From IMG/VR virus record IMGVR_UViG_3300031951_001496, positions 1 through 20,414 of that record: a DNA stretch of 20,414 nucleotides. One strand, 5' to 3'. The notes beneath the pieces are model-generated. The model had not been told where the DNA came from, did not search any database, and worked only from the letters and a program-made list of their open reading frames with translations. Position numbers and translations under genes: made by a program. Shown in pieces: positions 10,734-17,866 of the stretch (position 1 is its first letter; each line of letters opens with the position of its first letter). Source of the DNA: a virus.

Positions 10734-11307
10734 TACGCCCCTCGTCGAACAGCACGATAGCCAGAAGGCTATATGCAGCGAGATCCAGAAGCGTGTCACG
10801 CACACCTTCGTGGACGAGCCGACCGGTGCGGCAGTACGTCTTTAGTCGCTGCACCTTGTCGGCCACTCGCACCAAGCACCCACGCCATGGCTCGATGCCG
10901 ACGAACTCGGCACCTTGGCGGATGTTGGCGAGCGGGTCGCTCTCGCTCCCGTAGTCCTGCGACTTGCTCAGGTGCAGAGTCCGCAACTCCTCGAGCAACT
11001 CAAGAAACGGCAGCGAGCCTGGCCGCTGCTCGTGCGAGATGCCGTCACCACGCAGCCGCTCAATGGCCTCGTCAAGCTCGTCTTGCGTCAGGCCCGCCCG
11101 GTGCAGGTGGTGCTCGTGAATGTCCTGCTGATACGAAACCTCTGCCTCATGTCGCTGGGGCAGAGGTTTTGTAACAGGTTGAAACGAATCTGTTTCACTT
11201 GGTGACACGTACCACGCCTCGTGCGGCTTGCCGGCGGCCTGGGCCTCGCGGCGGATCTCAACGGCCTGGCGTAGTGCGGCGTTTGCGTCTGCGATTGATG
11301 GGCTCAT
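10726..11307 (-). CDS. Nmad1 (DUF1599)-like protein, 193 aa
   Basis: I chose the ATG at 11307-11305, five bases after AAAGGA. The first 100 residues are polar and variable. The C-terminal domain, about 101-190, carries the pattern of nucleotide modification associated domain 1: LHLSKSQDYGSESDPLANIR, then GCLVRVADKVQRLKTYCRTG, then a helix VRDTLLDLAAYSLLAIVLFD. The order K..DYG, DPxANI, R..DK..RL, E/H..xDTLxDLAxY is characteristic. The domain was named for its occurrence near phage base-modification genes, and a nucleotide-related enzymatic role is suspected but not proven. It is distantly reminiscent of all-alpha NTP pyrophosphatases. Its N-terminus overlaps the 68-aa gene by 50 bases. Confidence 0.75.
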   Translation of the reverse strand: MSPSIADANAALRQAVEIRREAQAAGKPHEAWYVSPSETDSFQPVTKPLPQRHEAEVSYQQDIHEHHLHRAGLTQDELDEAIERLRGDGISHEQRPGSLPFLELLEELRTLHLSKSQDYGSESDPLANIRQGAEFVGIEPWRGCLVRVADKVQRLKTYCRTGRLVHEGVRDTLLDLAAYSLLAIVLFDEGRNA

Positions 11308-11464
11308 CGGCGTCCTTTCGTTTGGCGTGCAGTAGGCAGGTTTCGCCAATCCAAAACACCGTAGCGGTGCCCCAGAAAAACCCGCGTCCGTGGTGATTGT
11401 CCAACACAGGGCAAGTGCAACCGGCCTTAATCGCGGCGTCGCTGCCGGGCGTTGGTTTGCTCAT
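11258..11464 (-). CDS. Small Cys/His protein, possible zinc ribbon, 68 aa
   Basis: The ATG at 11464 overlaps the stop of the phosphoesterase gene (ATGA). The protein reads SKPTPGSDAAIKAGCTCPVL, then DNHHGRGFFWGTATVFWIGE, then TCLLHAKRKD. CTCPVLDNHHG followed by TCLLH gives three Cys and three His that could hold zinc. Similar small phage proteins with GCxCPVLDNxxG and CxLH are familiar, but without known function. The last 50 bases overlap the start of the Nmad1-like gene, and the C-terminal tail there is basic (NRRRKRRTTPGR), perhaps forced by the overlap. Confidence 0.68.
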   Translation of the reverse strand: MSKPTPGSDAAIKAGCTCPVLDNHHGRGFFWGTATVFWIGETCLLHAKRKDADEPINRRRKRRTTPGR

Positions 11465-12465
11465 GCCGATCGCACCGTGCCGTCGCCCATGACTCGGTAG
11501 TTGTGCACGTCGAACGCCCCACGCTCGTGAACGGTGCACACGGCGAATCCCCAGTTCCAAGCATTTACCCGCGAATACTCAGGCGTGAGATCGCAGAGAC
11601 AGCCGACAGACCAGTTGGCAGTTTCACGGTGCCGCCAATCGCTCTCGGCGTGATTGCTTGTGCGGTGATGGTGACCGACGAGGCCCGTGCCCTTCATTCG
11701 CATCCACACGCCACGAGCGACGTTCACCGGGGCAGCCATGCCACGCGGCAACTCGTGGCCGTGGAACACGGGCAACTGCCCAAGCATGATGGGCCGCTGG
11801 TCTTCAACGAGCGTCACGTCGTGCTTGTCTAGATCCAGCCACGCCCCAAGGCTCATGCGTGGATCGTCGCTGATCTCAGCGGCGTGCTGCCACAGCCAGT
11901 GCGTCCAACGCTCTTCGTGGTTGCCGAGCTTGTAAGCGATTGGGATGTCGGGAAACTCTTGCCGCACGTAGGCAATGAACGCACGCACCGCCTCAAGCTC
12001 GCCCTTGAAGTCTCGCTGCGTCGGATCCTTCATGTAGCGACTGATTGCATAGAAGTCTGCGATGTCTCCGTTGAGCAGCAGAGCCGATAGGTTCTGCTCC
12101 TTGAGAAACCCGATGGCAGCGGCCACGGCGATCTCAGAGTGATACGGAACGTGCACGTCGGAGATGATGCCTACCGGCCCCAGCACCTTCATGACGTGCG
12201 GCGTCCACGATTCGGCCATGCTCTTAGGCATTGAGATCACTTCGCCAGCCTTACGGCCGGCACGTGGTGCGACGGCCCGAACGTTCTTTCGTGAGTGCTT
12301 TCCCTGCACGCCGAACTGCCGAGAGATCCGCAGGTTGGCCTGCTTCAAAGTGATGGCGTTGTTGCACTCTCGCACCAGGCGGCGAGCCAGCGTGCGTGCA
12401 GGTGCGTCCGGGTGCAGCCTGCACAGCCGACGGGCCATCTCAGTGATTGCGTCAGCTCCCGCCAT
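11461..12465 (-). CDS. Calcineurin-like metallophosphoesterase, 334 aa
   Basis: I chose the ATG at 12465-12463, six bases after GGAGG. Residues 1-65 form a helical, HTH-like N-terminal region (ARRLCRLHPDAPARTLARRL, then LKQANLRISRQFGVQG). The catalytic domain follows with the two-metal motifs in order: GIISDVHVPYHS (Asp103, His105), NGDIADF (Asp134), LGNHEER (Asn182-His183-Glu184), VFHGHE (His235, His237) and GLVGHHHRTS (His265-267). It should cleave a phosphoester, possibly in nucleic acid or a nucleotide. The substrate cannot be read from sequence. It lies among late accessory genes, overlapping the metalloprotease-like gene by 14 bases. Confidence 0.88.
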   Translation of the reverse strand: MAGADAITEMARRLCRLHPDAPARTLARRLVRECNNAITLKQANLRISRQFGVQGKHSRKNVRAVAPRAGRKAGEVISMPKSMAESWTPHVMKVLGPVGIISDVHVPYHSEIAVAAAIGFLKEQNLSALLLNGDIADFYAISRYMKDPTQRDFKGELEAVRAFIAYVRQEFPDIPIAYKLGNHEERWTHWLWQHAAEISDDPRMSLGAWLDLDKHDVTLVEDQRPIMLGQLPVFHGHELPRGMAAPVNVARGVWMRMKGTGLVGHHHRTSNHAESDWRHRETANWSVGCLCDLTPEYSRVNAWNWGFAVCTVHERGAFDVHNYRVMGDGTVRSA

Positions 12466-12742
12466 CCTGCACCTCCCGGTATCCGAGGCTGTAGAGCACC
12501 TTGGCAATGTCTTTGCCCGCCTGCTCCGTGTGCTCCTCGCTGGCCGTTGGGTACAAAGCGTGGAGCAACTCGTGCACGATGATCGTGAGCTTGTGCCGCC
12601 CCTTGAGCCCGTTGTGGATCAAGATGCGTGGCCGCTTCGCCTTCTGCGAGAACGTGTAGCCGTACGCCTGGCCCTTAAGATCAGTGAAACGGATCAGCCA
12701 CCGCTCGTCACCGTTGAGCGTAAAGACGTGATCCTCGGCCAC
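12452..12742 (-). CDS. HExxH metalloprotease-like protein, 96 aa
   Basis: The start is a GTG at 12742-12740, seven bases after AAAGGAG, so the non-ATG start is well supported. The core motif is LTIIVHELLHALYPTASEEH (52-71), containing HELLH with a downstream acidic/His segment that could supply the third zinc ligand. GKDIAKVLYSLGYR follows as the closing helix. Residues 1-45 are beta-rich (VFTLNGDERWLIRFTDLKGQ, then KRPRILIHNGLKG). This compact zincin-like or SprT-like form is often seen in phages. A peptidase role is plausible, but substrate and even activity are unproven. It overlaps the phosphoesterase start. Confidence 0.75.
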   Translation of the reverse strand: MAEDHVFTLNGDERWLIRFTDLKGQAYGYTFSQKAKRPRILIHNGLKGRHKLTIIVHELLHALYPTASEEHTEQAGKDIAKVLYSLGYREVQDGGS

Positions 12743-12777
12743 GGGCAGACTCCTTTCGCCAGACTATGGCAGGGGCG

Positions 12778-13068
12778 TCAACCAATGCCGATCTTGCGGC
12801 CTAGTGCGTTCAGCGACTCAGCCCGCTTTGAGCAACCACACGGGCGGCCAATGGCCTTGCTGATTCGCTCTTCGGTAATGCCAATCGCAGACAGCCCAGC
12901 CTTGACCATGTCGCCTAGGCCGGGCTTCGCTCGCGGGTACGCCGGGTGCGTCTCGTCCACGGTGATCGTGTCGCCGTCCTCGCTGACGATGCACGCACGC
13001 ACCTCGTGGAGCGTGTAGCCACGCTCCACGCAACGGGACTCAAACGATGAGCGACGCCCAGTGATCAT
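12778..13068 (-). CDS. Small tail-region protein with C-terminal CxC motif, 96 aa
   Basis: The ATG at 13068 overlaps the stop of the Cys-rich structural gene (ATGA). The protein begins MITGRRSSFESRCVERGYTL and continues EVRACIVSEDGDTITVDETH, then PAYPRAKPGLGDMVKAGLSA. It ends in RPCGCSKRAESLNALGRKIG. The GRPCGCxxR...LNxxGxK ending and the ERGYTL...VDxTHPAYP segment are patterns seen in small proteins near phage tail genes. Two closely spaced Cys may bind metal together with Cys13. No function is established. Confidence 0.7.
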   Translation of the reverse strand: MITGRRSSFESRCVERGYTLHEVRACIVSEDGDTITVDETHPAYPRAKPGLGDMVKAGLSAIGITEERISKAIGRPCGCSKRAESLNALGRKIGIG

Positions 13069-13634
13069 GGGAACTCGTTGCAGACGGGCGTTGGCGAGTC
13101 GTAGTACTCAAGCCACTGAGTGCATGCGACCGGATCGCCGATGCAAAACTCTTCGCCCGGACTAGATTCGGGCTCTAGATTGCCCTGCAATGCCCTGTCG
13201 GTGACATCAGAGATAGACGCAGGCTGCTCTTCTGTTGGGCAGTTTATGACCATGACCCGATAGCGGTATCTTGTTTTGACAGCAATGAGCAAAGACCCCG
13301 GCTGCCCAGGGCAGTTGTCATAGCAACAGCCGATGCTTAGAGAATCCACTACAAGCGCCCAGTTGCATTGCGAGAGAGCGCCAGGAAATCCGTCCTGCCA
13401 CGTCACGTCCCCAGGAAGAGGCCCGCCTCGATAATAGATGTTCTGCCCTCGCGACGAAGGGCCAGCGAGTCCATCCCCGCACTCAATGTACTCCTCCCCG
13501 AACTCAAAACGATCGGCAGGCCACGAGCAGTCATTGCACGGCGTGCATGAGAATGGAGCGCAGCAACACGCCTGCCCGGTGCCCACAGCACCATTGCGCA
13601 AGATCGGGCCGCCGTCCCATGCGATGCTGGTCAT
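13065..13634 (-). CDS. Cysteine-rich virion-region protein, 189 aa
   Basis: I chose the ATG at 13634, which overlaps the stop of the previous structural gene (ATGA); a GTG at 13679 lies inside that gene. The protein begins MTSIAWDGGPILRNGAVGTG and contains 15 cysteines in 189 residues. They are clustered in QACCCAPFSCTPCNDCSWPA, IGCCYDNCPG and near the end (FCIGDPVACTQWLEYYDS). Such density suggests disulfides in an exposed virion part or bound metal. It lies between distal-tail genes and the accessory cluster, so a tail-tip or decoration role is plausible. I do not recognise the family. Confidence 0.7.
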   Translation of the reverse strand: MTSIAWDGGPILRNGAVGTGQACCCAPFSCTPCNDCSWPADRFEFGEEYIECGDGLAGPSSRGQNIYYRGGPLPGDVTWQDGFPGALSQCNWALVVDSLSIGCCYDNCPGQPGSLLIAVKTRYRYRVMVINCPTEEQPASISDVTDRALQGNLEPESSPGEEFCIGDPVACTQWLEYYDSPTPVCNEFP

Positions 13635-14164
13635 GTCGTGGCACAGGTCGTGATCGAGTACCACGTCAGCGTTGAGCACGCCGTGCCAGACGTAGCGGCA
13701 GCAGAGTGGCCCAGCAGTTGAATGCTGCCGGCGGAGTAGCCAGGCAGGGCGGTCAAATCAACGCCGGCTATTGATGTGAGGCACGTCTGCGATGTCGGCA
13801 AGCCTAGCTGAATCTCGACGACGCTATTTGTGCCGCTAGCCTTGCCGAAGATCACATATCGGGTGGAAGTGGTGTTTGCTGTATCAGCGTGGAGAGACGA
13901 ATTGCACCAGTTGTAGACGCTAGCTGTGTTAGTCGAGCCGTGGATTGTTACCGTCCTGTATTGGCCGGTTGCCCAGTTTCCTGTAAACGTGGCCAGTTTT
14001 AGCGGAGAAGCTAAAGAACTCGCTACTCGCTCAAACCGCAGGCCAGATGAAGAGCGGTCGCCGTCCTCAATAGTCCTCACAACCTTTGCGATTCGCTCGG
14101 CAGCAGGCCTAGTGAATACCACTCGCTCGGTAACTTGCGCCTTGCCGTCTGGTCGTTGTGCCAT
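13631..14164 (-). CDS. Putative virion structural protein, 177 aa
   Basis: The ATG at 14164 comes two bases after the TAG of the previous gene, with AGGTGA nearby. Residues 1-35 form a basic helix (PDGKAQVTERVVFTRPAAER, then IAKVVRTIEDGD). The rest is Thr/Ser-rich beta sequence (LATFTGNWATGQYRTVTIHG, VVEIQLGLPTSQTCLTSIAG) ending in HSAAATSGTACSTLTWYSIT. This composition is typical of adhesin-like or baseplate appendage proteins. There is no catalytic motif. Its position after the other distal-tail genes supports a virion role; the exact part is unknown. Confidence 0.68.
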   Translation of the reverse strand: MAQRPDGKAQVTERVVFTRPAAERIAKVVRTIEDGDRSSSGLRFERVASSLASPLKLATFTGNWATGQYRTVTIHGSTNTASVYNWCNSSLHADTANTTSTRYVIFGKASGTNSVVEIQLGLPTSQTCLTSIAGVDLTALPGYSAGSIQLLGHSAAATSGTACSTLTWYSITTCATT

Positions 14165-14166
14165 GG

Positions 14167-14646
14167 CTAGCTCACCTGCACGTCGCAGATGCTGAGCGCC
14201 GGAGTAGGCGTCGTGGCCGCGATAGCCATATTGATCGTGCCGCTCAAGAGCACCGCCGTGCTCGAAGTGACGGAAGACGAGTAGGCCGTTGCGGGCGTGT
14301 GCGATGACAGATGAACGACGTACCTGTACCGTCGCGGCGTTGCCCCAGCGACGTGCTCCACCGAAGTCGCCGCAAACCCTTGGCCAAAGGTCAGCGTGGC
14401 AGTGTGCACGTCGCCGGCTGTGTTTGCAGTTGCGGCCAACGTCGCTGCGGTGAAAACGCCAGTGCTAGGCGTAAACCACCGGAGTGGACGATCGGCGGAA
14501 TAGAAGGTGGTGCCGTCAGACGTAGCGGCAGAAAACACAGGGTACGCCGTCAGGCTGAGCGTGGCAGTATTGGCCGTGCACAGCGTCAGTGTTACCTGTT
14601 TGCTGGTGGCTGCAGTGATGACGATGTTTTGCGTTGGCTGCGACAT
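14167..14646 (-). CDS. Putative virion structural protein, 159 aa
   Basis: The start is the ATG at 14646. The protein is rich in Thr, Ala and Ser throughout: QPTQNIVITAATSKQVTLTL, then TANTATLSLTAYPVFSAATS. A middle RPLRWFTPSTGVFTAATLAA is followed by YRYVVHLSSHTPATAYSSSV. The alternating pattern predicts immunoglobulin-like or beta-sandwich folding, common in tail fibre or decoration proteins. It lies four bases after the 293-aa gene and two bases before the 177-aa gene. No family is recognised. Confidence 0.68.
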   Translation of the reverse strand: MSQPTQNIVITAATSKQVTLTLCTANTATLSLTAYPVFSAATSDGTTFYSADRPLRWFTPSTGVFTAATLAATANTAGDVHTATLTFGQGFAATSVEHVAGATPRRYRYVVHLSSHTPATAYSSSVTSSTAVLLSGTINMAIAATTPTPALSICDVQVS

Positions 14647-14649
14647 GGC

Positions 14650-15531
14650 TTAGAACGGCGGAGTGCCGAAGTAAACGGAAAAGTTCGTTTCTGGGTACAC
14701 ACGCCGCACCAGAATGTCTGGTTCCGAGCCATCCGCCTTTAACCCGCCTGACGTGGTGAGCGGCACCGGAGTGGTGCAGGGCACTTTTTCGCCGCTGTCA
14801 GGATCTTTCACGTAAGCACGTTTTTTGACTCCGCCTTCGAGGAAGTTGAAGCCGACATCCGGAAGCAGAAGGTTGTGTCCGCTCTGCCTGTAGATGAGCT
14901 CAGCAGTGACTTGCCAGTAGCGAACCTCAGCGTCGTTGACTACCTCGCTCGTCTGCTGGCCACTAATGCCTGTGCAAAACCAAGTGTGTGCGGCACCTCC
15001 TAAATACGGCGACGAGTTCACGGTGTTGGTCACTGCAGCAGCCAGGCCAAGCGGGAACTGTGCCCGGTTGCTGGAAATGCTGGCTCGCACTTCTGCTTCG
15101 TTTACGGTGAGCCCCTCGAAATAATCCTTGGCGGAGTTCTGCAGTGGTTTGCGGGTGCTGTTTCCGGAGCCGTCGAAATACACAAGAGCCGGAACTTGTG
15201 CGCCACCAATCGAGAACGTCCACACGTCTGGGCGGGCGAGGGGGTTGGGCTCGTAGTCTTGCCCGCTCTCGCCCATCGGCTTGGGCAGTTCGTACCGAAA
15301 TGTGATTTCAACGTGCTGGCGGTCAACTTCGCTGAGTGACGCATCAAGCATCCGCAGAAATGAATACTCAGGATGAGAGTCCCCGATGCGGACGCCCACC
15401 GCATTGATTACTTCTTGCGTGCTGGTCGGCTCGTCAACAGTGACAACAACTTTCGTCTCCGCAGTTGGCGACTCGCCAAACCGCTGCGAGAAAGTCCTTG
15501 GCAAAACCTCGCGCCATTGGATGACAGCCAT
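14650..15531 (-). CDS. Putative distal tail/baseplate protein, 293 aa
   Basis: The ATG at 15531 follows the tape measure stop by two bases (TAGCTATG). Its place directly after the tape measure is where distal tail (Dit-like) or baseplate hub proteins are encoded. Visible features are an N-terminal beta region (MAVIQWREVLPRTFSQRFGE, then KVVVTVDEPTSTQEVINAVG), a middle DVWTFSIGGAQVPALVYFDG and a C-terminal YWQVTAELIYRQSGHNLLLP with VGFNFLEGGVKKRAYVKDPD. No enzyme motif is visible. The tail assignment rests on position and overall beta character. Confidence 0.72.
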   Translation of the reverse strand: MAVIQWREVLPRTFSQRFGESPTAETKVVVTVDEPTSTQEVINAVGVRIGDSHPEYSFLRMLDASLSEVDRQHVEITFRYELPKPMGESGQDYEPNPLARPDVWTFSIGGAQVPALVYFDGSGNSTRKPLQNSAKDYFEGLTVNEAEVRASISSNRAQFPLGLAAAVTNTVNSSPYLGGAAHTWFCTGISGQQTSEVVNDAEVRYWQVTAELIYRQSGHNLLLPDVGFNFLEGGVKKRAYVKDPDSGEKVPCTTPVPLTTSGGLKADGSEPDILVRRVYPETNFSVYFGTPPF

Positions 15532-15533
15532 AG

Positions 15534-16862
15534 CTATAGGAACTCCACGACGCCGACTTCGCCATTCCGCTTGATCTGACGCAAGACCTCCAGCTGCTCC
15601 TTCTGGGCCTTGTTTGGCTCCGCCGATGCGGCTTGCGATTCCATTCTCTGCCGCAGGCTGTCAGACGCTGTGTCGATGGCTGCGTTGAAGTTCGCTTGAA
15701 ACTTGTTCAGCACGCTGCCGGCGGCTTCTGCTGCAATCTGCGTCTCGAGCTCGCGGATTCTTGCAAGTTGCTCGGGCGTCAGTTCCGCGCCACGCAGCGA
15801 CTGAGGCACAACGCCGCCCATGCCGCCTCCTGCCGCTCCCGCAGATGCTCGTGCCTGCTGCTCGCGCAGAGTCTCCAACTCTTTCTCAGCCTCAGAGCGA
15901 ATATCAATACCAAGGACCGGAGCAAACTTGTTTACGAAAGCCTCAATAAACTGAGCGAGCTTAAAAAAGGCGTTGCCGGCCAGCTTGATGAAATCCAGCA
16001 GGCCAGACGCCACCTGCTGAGCGATCTGCTGCGGGCCAGCCTGTTTAATGACGCCAAGAAGCTCCTCGGCGATAGTTGCTATTGGCCCTGCTAACTCGCC
16101 AAGGATTGCCCCTGCAATGCCCTTGATCGTCGCGTAGACCTTGCCGAAGGCGTCGTTCATGTTGTCGATTGCCTTGACGGCGTCGGCACTGACAACCTGC
16201 CCGAGGGCAATAGCCTCTTCACGCATTTTCTCTAAGGCACCTGGCCCAAGCGTGAAGAGTTCGCCGAGTTGAATGCCGCCTTTGCCGAAGAACTTAACAG
16301 CAGTGGCCGCACGCTCGGCAGGATCTGCAATGCGGGAAATCGCATCCACGATTTGTTCAAACTGCTGCTCTGGCGTCTGCTCCTTCAGCTCCGAGAACAC
16401 AATGCCGAGCTCCTCAAACTTCTTTTGCGCTTTTTCGTCTAGCGTCGCTTTTCCAATGTTGAGGGTGAGCGTCTGTATCTGTTTGGCAAAGCCCTCAACG
16501 CTAATGCCGGTGTCGGCTGCTGCTCGAGCGTATGCCTGCAACGCCTCAACCCCGACGCCAGTACGGTTCGCCACGTCGTTGAGCGCATCCAGTTCTTGGC
16601 CTACGCTTAACGCAAATGACGCAACGCTCGTGACTGCTCCTGTCACTGCGCCGCTCAGATTGATGAAGGCAGTGGTGGCAGCCTGCAAACCGCCAACCGC
16701 AAGCTCGCCAATCTTTAGGTTCTTGAGCGTGCCGAGATCATCGGCAGCCTTTTGGCCAGCGGCGGCCATGGAGTCAAGCCGGCTGTTTACGTCAGCGACA
16801 GCCTGCGCCAGCTGGGCAGTATTCGCCGTAATCTGCATCGCCAGGCCGAGTGCGGTGCTCAT
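15534..16862 (-). CDS. Tail tape measure protein, 442 aa
   Basis: The protein is long, mostly helical and Ala/Gln rich, with the usual tape-measure order. An N-terminal coiled region (QITANTAQLAQAVADVNSRL) is followed by hydrophobic helices (LQAATTAFINLSGAVTGAVT). Next is the widespread motif LDALNDVANRTGVGVEALQA with ISVEGFAKQIQTLTLNIGKA, then FFGKGGIQLGELFTLGPGAL. A central hydrophobic segment (IKGIAGAILGELAGPIATIA) precedes a final coiled coil. It is preceded by the G/T chaperone pair, as in lambda-like phages. At 442 residues it is short. By the usual ruler relation of about 1.5 angstrom per residue, the tail would be near 65 nm, unless another gene contributes. The start follows the chaperone stop by one base. 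Confidence 0.9.
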   Translation of the reverse strand: MSTALGLAMQITANTAQLAQAVADVNSRLDSMAAAGQKAADDLGTLKNLKIGELAVGGLQAATTAFINLSGAVTGAVTSVASFALSVGQELDALNDVANRTGVGVEALQAYARAAADTGISVEGFAKQIQTLTLNIGKATLDEKAQKKFEELGIVFSELKEQTPEQQFEQIVDAISRIADPAERAATAVKFFGKGGIQLGELFTLGPGALEKMREEAIALGQVVSADAVKAIDNMNDAFGKVYATIKGIAGAILGELAGPIATIAEELLGVIKQAGPQQIAQQVASGLLDFIKLAGNAFFKLAQFIEAFVNKFAPVLGIDIRSEAEKELETLREQQARASAGAAGGGMGGVVPQSLRGAELTPEQLARIRELETQIAAEAAGSVLNKFQANFNAAIDTASDSLRQRMESQAASAEPNKAQKEQLEVLRQIKRNGEVGVVEFL

Positions 16863-16863
16863 A

Positions 16864-17142
16864 TCATTTGCCGTCCAAGTCCCGTTTCATTTGCTGCAGT
16901 ACGTCGAGCATTTGCGTGCGGTGCTGCGGCGGCTTTTCCAATGGGATGAAGTCTGCTGGGGACGGCGATTGACCACGTCGTGTGTGAGGAGCCAAAACCA
17001 CGCTGGCGAGAAGTCCTGTCTGTGCCCACGAGCTATCAAGCGGCTGAAAATACCGTGCATAGGCAAGCCACTCACTCAGCTCGCGGCTGTCCATCTCTCG
17101 CTCAATCTGCCCAACAGTCATCCGCAGATGGCTCGCTAGCAT
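16864..17142 (-). CDS. Tail assembly chaperone T-like part, expressed by frameshift
   Basis: The sequence MTVGQIEREMDSRELSEWLA followed by YARYFQPLDSSWAQTGLLAS matches the phage tail T family (lambda gpT-like, with SSxELxEWxAY). The family homology begins before the first ATG. The ten in-frame codons upstream read NARPSRRFLF, and RPxRxFL is the normal beginning of such domains. None of these codons can start translation. The part is therefore most likely translated as a C-terminal extension of the gene at 17171-17524 through a +1 shift at its stop (CTT TAA C), giving a 219-residue fusion. It binds the tape measure during tail assembly in known systems. Its stop lies one base before the tape measure start. 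Confidence 0.82.
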   Translation of the reverse strand: MLASHLRMTVGQIEREMDSRELSEWLAYARYFQPLDSSWAQTGLLASVVLAPHTRRGQSPSPADFIPLEKPPQHRTQMLDVLQQMKRDLDGK

Positions 17143-17169
17143 GAAGAGAAATCGACGCGACGGCCTCGC

Positions 17170-17176
17170 GTTAAAG
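17170..17176 (-). other. Candidate +1 frameshift site CTT_TAA_C
   Basis: The zero-frame chaperone ends GAG CTT TAA and is followed by C. A leucine tRNA could slip from CTT to TTT, after which AAC GCG AGG CCG continues in the T frame. The layout is the same as the prfB (RF2) recoding site CUU UGA C with the other RF2 stop codon. A GGCGAG lies directly before CTT, but it is only a weak Shine-Dalgarno-like match. Confidence 0.55.
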
Positions 17177-17524
17177 CTCGCCGGCGAGTTCGACTACGTC
17201 CGCCTCCGTGAGTTTGTTGTGCCTCTGTGCCACGTCAAACAGTTCTCCCATGACTGCACCATCTAGCGACGCAACTTCGTTGATCTCGTTGTCTTGCCAG
17301 ATTCGCACGCCATGCTCGTCGCACAAGGTGCGCACCAAGTAGAACGCTCGGAAGTTCTTAAACTTCTCGACGCCTTTGCTGCGAATGTCGATCCACGCGA
17401 GCTCCCAATCATCACGCTCGCCGACACTCAACACGCGGACGAAAACATCTATGTTCCACTCACGCACGTGCACCTTGAGAGGCTTTCGCACGCTGGCCGA
17501 TTTGATCTGCTCGCGTAGTCCCAT
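17171..17524 (-). CDS. Tail assembly chaperone G-like protein, 117 aa
   Basis: The ATG at 17524 follows the tail-tube-like gene by three bases. The sequence begins MGLREQIKSASVRKPLKVHV and continues with WNIDVFVRVLSVGERDDWEL, then FYLVRTLCDEHGVRIWQDNE. It closes with LDGAVMGELFDVAQRHNKLT and ADVVELAGEL. The pattern of a modified-surface strand, VRxLxxxExD.W and VRxLCDExG is typical of the first tail assembly chaperone encoded just before the tape measure in many siphophages. In those phages part of the product is extended by frameshifting. Here the downstream T frame is +1 relative to this one. Confidence 0.82.
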   Translation of the reverse strand: MGLREQIKSASVRKPLKVHVREWNIDVFVRVLSVGERDDWELAWIDIRSKGVEKFKNFRAFYLVRTLCDEHGVRIWQDNEINEVASLDGAVMGELFDVAQRHNKLTEADVVELAGEL

Positions 17525-17527
17525 GGT

Positions 17528-17848
17528 CTAGGCATCCAATAGCTTGAACGTCACGGTGAAACGAGCCACGCCGTTCACTTCGTTCGCAACGCTCAACGAC
17601 TCCCATACTGCATAGGAGGTCAAGTTTTGGCCGCCACCAGATATGGTCAGCTGTTTGCGATTGCCGTACTCATCGGAACTGGTATTGGCTGTCCCCAGCG
17701 TGGTGACGCTGACTGAGCCAACCTCATCAGTCCACTTGGTGAGCCGCCCTTTAGGCGGGCCGCCGCCGACCTGCCAATCGAGCCCGACAACCTCAGTGAA
17801 GGGCGTGCCGCCCCATGACACTGATACGCCTTGGCTGTACGTCGCCAC
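17528..17848 (-). CDS. Small tail-tube-like or minor tail protein, 106 aa
   Basis: The start is a GTG at 17848-17846, five bases after AGGAGA. The protein is beta-rich throughout: MATYSQGVSVSWGGTPFTEV, then VGLDWQVGGGPPKGRLTKWT, then DEVGSVSVTTLGTANTSSDE. It ends in VNGVARFTVTFKLLDA. Its size and position (next to another small beta protein and before the chaperones) suggest a tail tube or minor tail protein. Either this gene or the 125-aa gene upstream is the major tube protein; sequence alone does not decide. There is no catalytic motif. Confidence 0.72.
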   Translation of the reverse strand: MATYSQGVSVSWGGTPFTEVVGLDWQVGGGPPKGRLTKWTDEVGSVSVTTLGTANTSSDEYGNRKQLTISGGGQNLTSYAVWESLSVANEVNGVARFTVTFKLLDA

Positions 17849-17866
17849 GGATGTCTCCTGTGGCGA

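Noticed and set aside
11496-11502. Fifth AACTACC word
   Set aside because: It falls inside the phosphoesterase coding sequence with no promoter elements, so it is taken as chance.
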